This document shows, in pieces, positions 6,939-11,124 of a stretch of DNA of 11,124 nucleotides. The notes beneath the pieces are model-generated. The model saw only the letters and a program-made list of their open reading frames with translations, searched no databases and was not told the origin of the DNA. The stretch's first letter is position 1; each line of letters starts with the position of its first letter. The DNA is taken from contig DKKP01000177.1 of NCBI GenBank assembly GCA_002455335.1, positions 1-11,124 on the forward strand, written 5' to 3'. Source of the stretch: Anaerolineales bacterium UBA6663. GTDB lineage: Bacteria; Chloroflexota; Anaerolineae; Anaerolineales; UBA6663. Made by a program: the position numbers and the translations under genes.

Positions 6939-6948
6939 ACCATATAGC
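6935..6948 (+). promoter_or_regulatory. Candidate tpx promoter -10 region
   Basis: TGATACCAT is an extended -10 (TGn plus a four-of-six match), and TATAGC just after it is an alternative. Either gives a short leader with the AGGAG ribosome site at 6953-6957. No good -35 is visible, so the exact element is uncertain. Confidence 0.35.
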
Positions 6949-6966
6949 GCACAGGAGACTCACAAG

Positions 6967-7515
6967 ATGACACTTATCGAACGCACTGACGTGATCAAGC
7001 TCGGCGACAAGTTCGCCACAGTAATTGGCGAAGACGTGGCGGTCGGGCAGTTGGCCCCGGCCTTCAAAGCTCAGGTCGGAAGTTGGGGCGAACTGGCGCC
7101 GTGGAGCGACGTGGATGTACTCGCCCAGACGACGGGCAAGGTGCGCATCCTGACCCCGCTCCCGTCGCTCAGCACAGGGGTGTGCGACGCCGAGACCCGA
7201 CGCTTCAACCAGGAGGCGGCCGACCTGGGCGACGGCGTCGTCGTGATCGCGGTCAGCACCGATCTGCCGCCGACCCAGAAATCGTGGTGCGCGGGCGCCG
7301 GCGTCGATCGAGTGTATACCGTGTCGGACCACATGGACCTGGACTTCGGGGCCAAGTATGGCACCTGGCTCAAGGAACGTCGCTGGCACCGCCGCGCGGT
7401 TTTCGTGATCGGTAAGGATGATCGCATCGTATACGCCGCCTACATGTCGGCGCTGGGCGAGCAGCCCACATACGAGGACGTCATCGCCGCGGCCCGACAG
7501 GCGCTCGGCGCCTGA
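6967..7515 (+). CDS. tpx: Thiol peroxidase (Tpx-type peroxiredoxin)
   Basis: A 182-residue atypical 2-Cys peroxiredoxin that reduces hydrogen or organic peroxides using electrons from thioredoxin. Peroxidatic Cys73 lies in PSLSTGVCDAETRRFN, the Tpx signature with its Pro/Thr/Cys and the later Arg in RAVFVIGKD. Resolving Cys108 is in TQKSWCAGAG. The SDHMDLDFGAKYG segment (120-132) is also typical. The ATG at 6967 has AGGAG nine bases upstream. An open frame extends in phase back to 6757, but it would run through the start of the divergent LuxR-family gene and has no ribosome site. The N-terminus carries a few more residues than E. coli Tpx. A strong inverted repeat follows the stop. Function is secure from the motifs; electron donor is family knowledge. 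Confidence 0.96.
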   Translation: MTLIERTDVIKLGDKFATVIGEDVAVGQLAPAFKAQVGSWGELAPWSDVDVLAQTTGKVRILTPLPSLSTGVCDAETRRFNQEAADLGDGVVVIAVSTDLPPTQKSWCAGAGVDRVYTVSDHMDLDFGAKYGTWLKERRWHRRAVFVIGKDDRIVYAAYMSALGEQPTYEDVIAAARQALGA

Positions 7516-7536
7516 CCGCGCCACCTGGCGCGACGC

Positions 7537-7581
7537 GGCACGGGCTCACGGGGGCTGATCGGGCCTCGGTGAGCCCGTGCC
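7537..7581. terminator. Bidirectional terminator-like inverted repeat between convergent genes
   Basis: A perfect 13-bp inverted repeat (GGCACGGGCTCAC and its complement) with a 19-nt loop lies between the convergent tpx and DUF5667-like genes, 21 bp past the tpx stop. On the plus strand a weak T-containing stretch (TCATTT) follows. Placement between convergent stops supports a terminator used from both sides, despite the lack of a proper U-tract. Confidence 0.6.
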
Positions 7582-7597
7582 TCATTTCGGGCCGCGC

Positions 7598-8575
7598 TTA
7601 CGGTCTGCGACGCTCTGGGGTCGGTGAGGGTCGCTCGGTCGGCCGCGGCGGCTCAGGCGTCGGTCGGTCGGGAACGGTCGTGGGCTGATCTGGCGCCCGG
7701 GTCGGGCGCTCCGGTGGCGTGGTGGGCTGATCAGGCAGCGCGGTGGGTTCGGCGGTCAATGGCGTCTGGGCGGGGTGGCGGGTGGCCTCGATCGGTGACG
7801 CGTCGGGAACACGGGTGTTGGCGGCCGTGGCTGTTGTTGAGCGCTCGGTGGCGATGGCCTTGAGGGTGCTTGTGGCGATGGGCGCGCGCGTTTCCGGCGC
7901 GACTGTGGGTTCAGGCCGGGCCGGCGGTGCGGCGATCCGTGTCAGGTCTTCGAGCAACACACCCTCATTCGTCACGCGCACACCCACCCTGACGGTATCG
8001 CCGACCTCAGCCTGGTGGTCGCCGTCGATGCGAATGCCGCTGACGGTCAGCGTGGATGGGGTTGCGTCCTCGACAACCCCTTCGAAGACGAGGCTGGCTT
8101 CGCGGCCCAAACCGATCAGGGCCTCCACTTCGGCCTGCCGGCGGCCGGAGACCTCGGTCCGCAGGGCCTCGCGCGCCTCGGGCTCGCCCGCCAGCGCGAA
8201 CCGGGCGTCCTCGATAGCTCGTTTGACCGGGTAGAGCAGGTCACCGGGCAGGGCGCGGCTCGAGGCGACGCCCATAGTCAGAACAAGTCCGATTGCGATC
8301 AGAGCGGCAACGGCCCAGCGCCAGGGAGCCGCCGGCGCTCTTGAACGGCTCGATCGCGCCGCGGCGATGAGCCGTGCGCGCCCACGAGCGAGGTCTGGGG
8401 TCGGGAGCGGCGTGGCTGCGTCAAGGCCGGCCGCTGTGAGATCGGCGGCCTCGAGCAGCGGGCGAAGCGCCTCGGCGTGGTCTGGGAACCGTTCGAGACA
8501 GGCTTCGAGCGCCACGCCGGTGGCTCGCAGCTGCAGCGCCTGTTCGAGGATCAGGTCGAGTTCGGCTGAGCTCAT
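7598..8575 (-). CDS. DUF5667-like single-pass membrane protein, putative anti-sigma factor
   Basis: A 325-residue protein starting at ATG 8575, which overlaps the sigma-factor stop as ATGA. The frame stays open upstream but only through the sigma gene. The N-terminal cytoplasmic part (1-85) contains LEACLERFPDHAEALRPLL, as in Chloroflexota sigma-linked proteins. One membrane span follows at about 86-104 (WRWAVAALIAIGLVLTMGVA), then ALPGDLLYPVKRAIEDARFALA (108-129), the DUF5667-type signature. A beta-rich segment at 163-212 (VFEGVVEDATPSTLTV...) resembles DUF5666-like OB-type modules. The last 110 residues are Pro/Thr-rich and disordered, probably outside the cell. Position after the ECF sigma gene and topology suggest that its N-terminus restrains the sigma factor. 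No HxxxCxxC zinc anti-sigma motif is present, so this role is inference. Confidence 0.75.
   Translation of the reverse strand: MSSAELDLILEQALQLRATGVALEACLERFPDHAEALRPLLEAADLTAAGLDAATPLPTPDLARGRARLIAAARSSRSRAPAAPWRWAVAALIAIGLVLTMGVASSRALPGDLLYPVKRAIEDARFALAGEPEAREALRTEVSGRRQAEVEALIGLGREASLVFEGVVEDATPSTLTVSGIRIDGDHQAEVGDTVRVGVRVTNEGVLLEDLTRIAAPPARPEPTVAPETRAPIATSTLKAIATERSTTATAANTRVPDASPIEATRHPAQTPLTAEPTALPDQPTTPPERPTRAPDQPTTVPDRPTPEPPRPTERPSPTPERRRP
7601..7927 (-). repeat. Pro/Thr-rich tail with imperfect PDQPTT/PERPT repeats
   Basis: The last 109 codons of the putative anti-sigma gene encode low-complexity sequence. Units such as PDQPTT (twice), PERPT, PDRPT and PRPT follow one another. The DNA repeats are imperfect, so selection seems to act on protein composition. 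It is probably an extended extracellular stalk, possibly glycosylated. Confidence 0.7.
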
Positions 8576-9138
8576 CGTCCCTCCAGAAAGCGGCGGAGGG
8601 CGGCGAGTGAGCGGTGCTGCAGCGCCCACACGGCTTCTTCCGTCTTACTGAGCAGGCGCGCCGTCTCGGAGGCCGTCTTGCCCTCGCCGAAACGCAACGC
8701 GATCACCTGTTGCTGATCATCAGTCAGCCGGCTGAGCGCGCCGCGCACCGCCTGATGTAGGGCACGCTTCTGAGACTCCGCGGCGACGTCGTCGGCGGCC
8801 GGGTGATCGTCGGGCAGGGTCATCTGCGGACGGTGCCGACGGAAGTGGTCGACTACACGATTGTGCGCCAGGCGATAAAGCCACGCCACGAGCGCCGTGT
8901 GTGCGAACTGATCGCGTCGCAGAGCTTCAAGGGCTTTGAGGAAGACGTCGGCGGTCAGATCCTCCGCCAAGCGCTGCTCGCCGACTCGACGATACACGTA
9001 AGCAAAGACGGCTGGTGCAAAACGATCGTGCAGCTCGGCGACGGCGTTCAGGTCGTTTGCGCGCAGGCGGCGCAGCAGGTTCGTCTCGTCGGTCGACAAC
9101 GGCGCGCGCCGGTCAGAGTCGGAAGCAGGTCCAGACAC
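8572..9138 (-). CDS. ECF-type RNA polymerase sigma factor
   Basis: A 188-residue sigma-70 family factor of the extracytoplasmic-function group, which directs RNA polymerase to a stress regulon. Region 2 spans about 36-105: AELHDRFAPAVFAYVYRRVG, LAEDLTADVFLKAL (58-70) and WLYRLAHNRVVDHFRRH (86-102). Region 4 spans about 130-185: LSRLTDDQQQVIALRFGEG and the helix-turn-helix in ETARLLSKTEEAVWALQHRSL. There is no region 3 and no extra C-terminal domain. The start is uncertain: GTG at 9138 lies 13 bp after the upstream stop and gives the full region 2, with only a weak GGG ribosome site; a TTG at 9099 is the alternative. The frame remains open as far as 9654, but that runs through the upstream gene. 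The stop overlaps the ATG of the membrane protein, a typical sigma/anti-sigma junction. Confidence 0.9.
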   Translation of the reverse strand: MSGPASDSDRRAPLSTDETNLLRRLRANDLNAVAELHDRFAPAVFAYVYRRVGEQRLAEDLTADVFLKALEALRRDQFAHTALVAWLYRLAHNRVVDHFRRHRPQMTLPDDHPAADDVAAESQKRALHQAVRGALSRLTDDQQQVIALRFGEGKTASETARLLSKTEEAVWALQHRSLAALRRFLEGR

Positions 9139-9151
9139 AGTGGCGCCCAGT

Positions 9152-9673
9152 TTACGGCCTGACGCGAACCGGCGCCTGGATCGTGGCCGGCTCCCCTCGG
9201 AGCGTCGCGACGACCGTAACGACAATCGGCGTCGGTCGTTCGCGCGTTGGTTCGGCCGTGCGCGTCGGAAGCTCGCGGGTGGGCTCGGGCGTCGACGTCG
9301 GCCGCTCACGCGTGGGCACTGGCGTCCGGGTCGGGTCGACGAGGTAGAGACAGCGCCGGGTCCACTCGTCGGTGCCGTAGATGCGGCGACAGTAGGCGAT
9401 CGGGTCAAAGGTGGCTGTCGGCGTCGGCGACGCGCAGCGCCGGGTCCAGGCGTCAGTGCCGACCACGCGGTCGCAGTAGGCTTCGTGCGTCTCGGTCGCC
9501 AGCTGGGCGCGGCAGCGGGCCGGCAGGTATCCGTGCGCGTTGTACAGCCGACGACAGATCTGGATAAGCTCATCGTCGCCGCCGCCCGCCGATTGGGCCA
9601 GTGCCCCCAACGGCCCGAATACCGCAAGCAAGCCGAGCACAAGCGCCGCCACAAGGGTTCCGTGTCTCACCAT
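9152..9673 (-). CDS. Secreted protein with three paired-cysteine repeats and Pro/Thr-rich tail
   Basis: I do not recognise a named family. The 173-residue product has a signal peptide (MVRHG, hydrophobic core 7-24, ALA cleavage site before Gln27). Three repeats of about 27 residues follow, each with two cysteines: C40-C54 in ICRRLYNAHGYLPARC, C67-C80 in YCDRVVGTDAWTRRC, and C95-C108 in YCRRIYGTDEWTRRC. The mature protein has exactly these six cysteines, so three disulfide-closed loops are likely outside the cell. Residues 114-149 repeat PTRERPT-like units. Start chosen at ATG 9673 because GGGAGG lies five bases upstream and the signal peptide begins there; the longer frame to 10069 only shadows the AraC gene. 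The ECF sigma gene follows 13 bp later, so it probably belongs to that operon. A role in envelope sensing is inference. Confidence 0.75.
   Translation of the reverse strand: MVRHGTLVAALVLGLLAVFGPLGALAQSAGGGDDELIQICRRLYNAHGYLPARCRAQLATETHEAYCDRVVGTDAWTRRCASPTPTATFDPIAYCRRIYGTDEWTRRCLYLVDPTRTPVPTRERPTSTPEPTRELPTRTAEPTRERPTPIVVTVVATLRGEPATIQAPVRVRP
9227..9334 (-). repeat. Pro/Thr/Arg-rich tail repeats (PTRERPT type)
   Basis: Residues 114-149 of the secreted cysteine-repeat protein carry PTRERPT, PTRELPT and PTRERPT with similar spacers. The composition resembles the tail of the membrane protein encoded two genes downstream. It is probably a flexible linker or wall-spanning stalk. Confidence 0.65.
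9350..9559 (-). repeat. Three tandem paired-cysteine repeats
   Basis: The repeats share the pattern C-x-R-[VLI]-[VY] and end in W-T-R-R-C in two of three copies (PARC in the first). The second and third copies are offset by exactly 28 codons, and a 14-nt run (CAGCGCCGGGTCCA on the plus strand, at 9351 and 9435) is identical between them. This points to a fairly recent internal duplication. Confidence 0.8.
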
Positions 9674-9722
9674 CTCGACCTCCCGCACGGCGCTGGAATG
9701 GGGTGCGCCGCGGTTCTGGGAG

Positions 9723-10586
9723 TTAAGACGCGGAGGCCGCTGAAACCATACGGCCTTCACCCGCTTTGTGGAAGGCGGCCGGCGAGCGCCCGGTTGCGCG
9801 ACGAAAGTCGGCGATGAAATGCGCCTGACTGCTGTATCCGAGGTCAACGGCGATGCGCACCCAATCTGGCTTTGGATGTCGGTAGGCCTCGTCGATGGCC
9901 TCGAGCAGACGGGCGCGCATGATGACCCACTTGAGGCTGACGCCCACCTCGCGCTGAAAGAGATGCTGCAAGGTGCGTGTGGCGATGCCGAAGTGTTTGG
10001 AGACCGCCCGCGCGCTGCGCAGCCGCGTCTCGAGGCTGACGGCCCGGATGATGGCCGCGATCGTGCCAAGGTTAGGTCCGACCGTGATGCGGTGCTTCGC
10101 GATCAGCGCCTCGATCCCGGCGGCGATCGCTTCGTCGGACTGTTTCAGGAGCGCCTGGCTGAAGGCACGGGTGGCGTCCGGAAAGACGAGATCAAGGGCG
10201 GTCTTGTGTCGTGGCAGGCCGATCATCGGCTTTCGCCAATAGGGGAAGAACCCACCGGGCTGGAAGGTCACCCCGGCCATGACGCCGTCGCCGCGCGCCT
10301 CGTATTCGAAGGTCTGCGTCGTAAGCCCGTACAGAAACGCCTCATCGGGCATGAAAAAGATGTTGACCATGGGTGAGGCCAGCACTTCGGTCGGGCGGTA
10401 CGTAACGCCCTCGGGTATCGCCCAGCGCACGACCCAGTAGTGCGAGATCAGGGGCTGCAGAGACTCAGCGGGCAGAAAGGCGCGCAGGCTCGAGTAGTCA
10501 TCGAATGAGGCGGCGCTCAATACGCCGGCCCGGCGAAGTTCGGCGACGCGCTCAGGCTTTGCGCTTTTTTGAAATATTTCTTGCAT
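9723..10586 (-). CDS. AraC-family transcriptional regulator
   Basis: A 287-residue regulator. The C-terminal 100 residues hold the two helix-turn-helix AraC domain: ARAVSKHFGIATRTLQHLF (192-210), then VSLKWVIMRARLLEA, then VRIAVDLGYSSQAHFIADF (243-261) and the RRATGRSPAAF signature. The N-terminal part (about 25-140), with HYWVVRWAIPEG and PTEVLASPMVNIFF, resembles the DUF6597 sensor domain of AraC proteins of unknown inducer. Start chosen at ATG 10586, where the conserved protein begins; the frame is open further to 10754 but only inside the divergent gene. A TATACT -10 lies ten bases upstream and there is no ribosome site. It is divergent from the DUF1579-like gene, its likeliest target. 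Confidence 0.92.
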   Translation of the reverse strand: MQEIFQKSAKPERVAELRRAGVLSAASFDDYSSLRAFLPAESLQPLISHYWVVRWAIPEGVTYRPTEVLASPMVNIFFMPDEAFLYGLTTQTFEYEARGDGVMAGVTFQPGGFFPYWRKPMIGLPRHKTALDLVFPDATRAFSQALLKQSDEAIAAGIEALIAKHRITVGPNLGTIAAIIRAVSLETRLRSARAVSKHFGIATRTLQHLFQREVGVSLKWVIMRARLLEAIDEAYRHPKPDWVRIAVDLGYSSQAHFIADFRRATGRSPAAFHKAGEGRMVSAASAS

Positions 10587-10596
10587 GGTCGGGCCT

Positions 10597-10604
10597 AGTA
10601 TACC
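10597..10604. promoter_or_regulatory. Overlapping divergent -10 elements of the AraC and DUF1579-like genes
   Basis: The palindromic GTATAC core gives TATACT on the minus strand (10602-10597, five of six) for the AraC gene and TATACC on the plus strand (10599-10604) for the DUF1579-like gene. The minus element is ten bases from the AraC ATG. No convincing -35 is seen for either. If both are used, polymerase could occupy only one at a time. Confidence 0.4.
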
Positions 10605-10647
10605 GAGGCAATCCGGCACACACCACTTCCGCAAAGGAGCGAATGCA

Positions 10648-11094
10648 ATGGCAGACACGCAGGAGTATGGACCCGCACCCGTGCCGAGCGAGGGCCTCAA
10701 GGCGCTCGGTCGACTGGTCGGAACCTGGGAGCTTTCGGGTGAGTCGACCGGCACGGTCGTCTACCGCTGGATGGAGGGCGGGTTCTTCCTCATCCAGGAT
10801 GTCGACATCACGGTCTTTGGGCAGCATGTCCGCGCGACCGAATACATCGGGCATTTGCGCCCATTCGGACAGGCACCGAGCGAGGACATCCACTCGCGGG
10901 TGTATGACACGCAGGGCAACACGCTCGACTACATCTATGAGCTCGAGGGCGACACGCTCACGATCTGGGGCGGATTCAAGGGTTCGCCGGCCTACTTCAA
11001 GGGGACCTTCACGGATGCCGATACCAACGAGGGCGCCTGGGTGTATCCGGGCGGGGGGGGGTACAGCTCCACCATGAAGCGCACGTCGAAATGA
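10648..11094 (+). CDS. DUF1579-like small protein
   Basis: A 148-residue soluble protein, probably a lipocalin-like beta-barrel of the DUF1579 type. The N-terminal LKALGRLVGTWELSGEST (17-34) is the family start motif, followed by alternating beta-strands such as VVYRWMEGGFFLIQDVDI and EYIGHLRPFG, and the ending YPGGGGYSSTMKR. No signal peptide or membrane segment is present, and no catalytic residues are known for the family. The ATG at 10648 has AAAGGAG eight bases upstream; an earlier in-frame start at 10585 would overlap the AraC start region. It is divergently paired with the AraC regulator. A run of nine G near the 3' end falls in the Gly codons. Fold assignment is moderate; function unknown. 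Confidence 0.8.
   Translation: MADTQEYGPAPVPSEGLKALGRLVGTWELSGESTGTVVYRWMEGGFFLIQDVDITVFGQHVRATEYIGHLRPFGQAPSEDIHSRVYDTQGNTLDYIYELEGDTLTIWGGFKGSPAYFKGTFTDADTNEGAWVYPGGGGYSSTMKRTSK
11053..11061 (+). repeat. G9 homopolymer inside the DUF1579-like gene
   Basis: Nine consecutive G encode the GGG part of PGGGGY, eleven codons before the stop. The frame is intact as given. Such tracts are prone to slippage and to sequencing miscounts. Confidence 0.85.
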
Positions 11095-11102
11095 AACGAC
11101 CC

Positions 11103-11124
11103 GAACCGGCGGCGCCGCCGGTTC
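11103..11124 (+). terminator. Perfect 22-bp palindrome after the DUF1579-like gene, at the window edge
   Basis: GAACCGGCGGC followed directly by its reverse complement begins 8 bp past the stop codon. It is probably the stem of a transcription terminator. The window ends at its last base, so a following T-tract cannot be judged. Confidence 0.5.

Noticed and set aside
6757..7515. tpx start at 6757
   Set aside because: It would overlap the 5' end of the LuxR-family gene, and the ribosome site plus normal Tpx length favour 6967.
7601..7927. Tandem DNA repeat or CRISPR-like array in the G/C-rich repetitive stretch
   Set aside because: Units are imperfect, of varied length and follow codons of a Pro/Thr-rich tail; no conserved repeat-spacer structure.
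8572..9654. Sigma factor extended to 360 residues
   Set aside because: The extra N-terminus is Arg/Ser-rich and is the alternate frame of the secreted cysteine-repeat gene. Region 2 begins only after 9138.
9152..10069. Secreted cysteine-repeat protein extended to 305 residues
   Set aside because: The extension lies over the AraC gene; the signal peptide and the GGGAGG ribosome site fix the start at 9673.
10571..10580. GAAATATTTC palindrome as an operator
   Set aside because: It lies inside the AraC coding sequence and encodes ordinary residues (QEIFQK); too short to support a call.
9723..10754. AraC regulator extended to 343 residues
   Set aside because: The extra 56 residues overlap the divergent DUF1579-like gene and its ribosome site, and the conserved protein begins at 10586.
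1..11124. tRNA, rRNA, transposase or phage integration sites
   Set aside because: No cloverleaf, conserved rRNA segment, DDE-type product or attachment repeat was recognised on either strand.

Overview
The window is G+C-rich (about two thirds by eye) and densely coded, mostly on the minus strand, with no RNA gene, insertion sequence or CRISPR array that I can recognise. The genes suggest a free-living aerobic bacterium. The pairing of a DUF5667-type membrane protein carrying an LYPVKRA-like motif with exported Pro/Thr-rich tails is the style of Chloroflexota genomes. This is an inference from protein style only; there is no rRNA or other marker gene here.

Layout, left to right. (1) Positions 1-2240, minus: a sulfide/persulfide oxidation operon. 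It reads, in transcription order, a three-domain persulfide dioxygenase-pseudorhodanese-rhodanese protein with CstB architecture, a single-domain rhodanese, and a TauE/SafE exporter cut by the window edge. Junctions are tight (7-bp gap, then a 4-bp GTGA overlap). The upstream region has a CRP/FNR-like dyad and a strong hairpin that separates it from the next operon. (2) Positions 2440-4368, minus: an aldo/keto reductase followed 6 bp later by an unusual HD-domain plus GNAT fusion protein. (3) Positions 4476-6887, minus: a large STAND-ATPase/TPR/LuxR regulator, divergent from (4) tpx, a thiol peroxidase at 6967-7515, plus. A 79-bp region holds both promoters. (5) Positions 7598-9673, minus: a secreted protein with three paired-cysteine repeats, an ECF sigma factor, and a single-pass membrane protein (DUF5667-like, putative anti-sigma) that overlaps the sigma gene by 4 bp. 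The tpx gene and this cluster converge on a perfect 13-bp inverted repeat. (6) Positions 9723-11094: an AraC-family regulator (minus) divergent from a DUF1579-like small protein (plus), ending in a palindrome at the window edge.

How they may work together: region 1 detoxifies sulfide-derived persulfide and exports or imports sulfur oxyanions; tpx removes peroxides. Several regions therefore point to thiol/redox stress. The least described part is region 5, where a sigma factor is co-encoded with a putative membrane anti-sigma partner and an exported cysteine-repeat protein, both exported proteins ending in similar Pro/Thr-rich tails. A GGTGA/TCACC inverted pair recurs in three of the intergenic regions and could mark a shared regulator.
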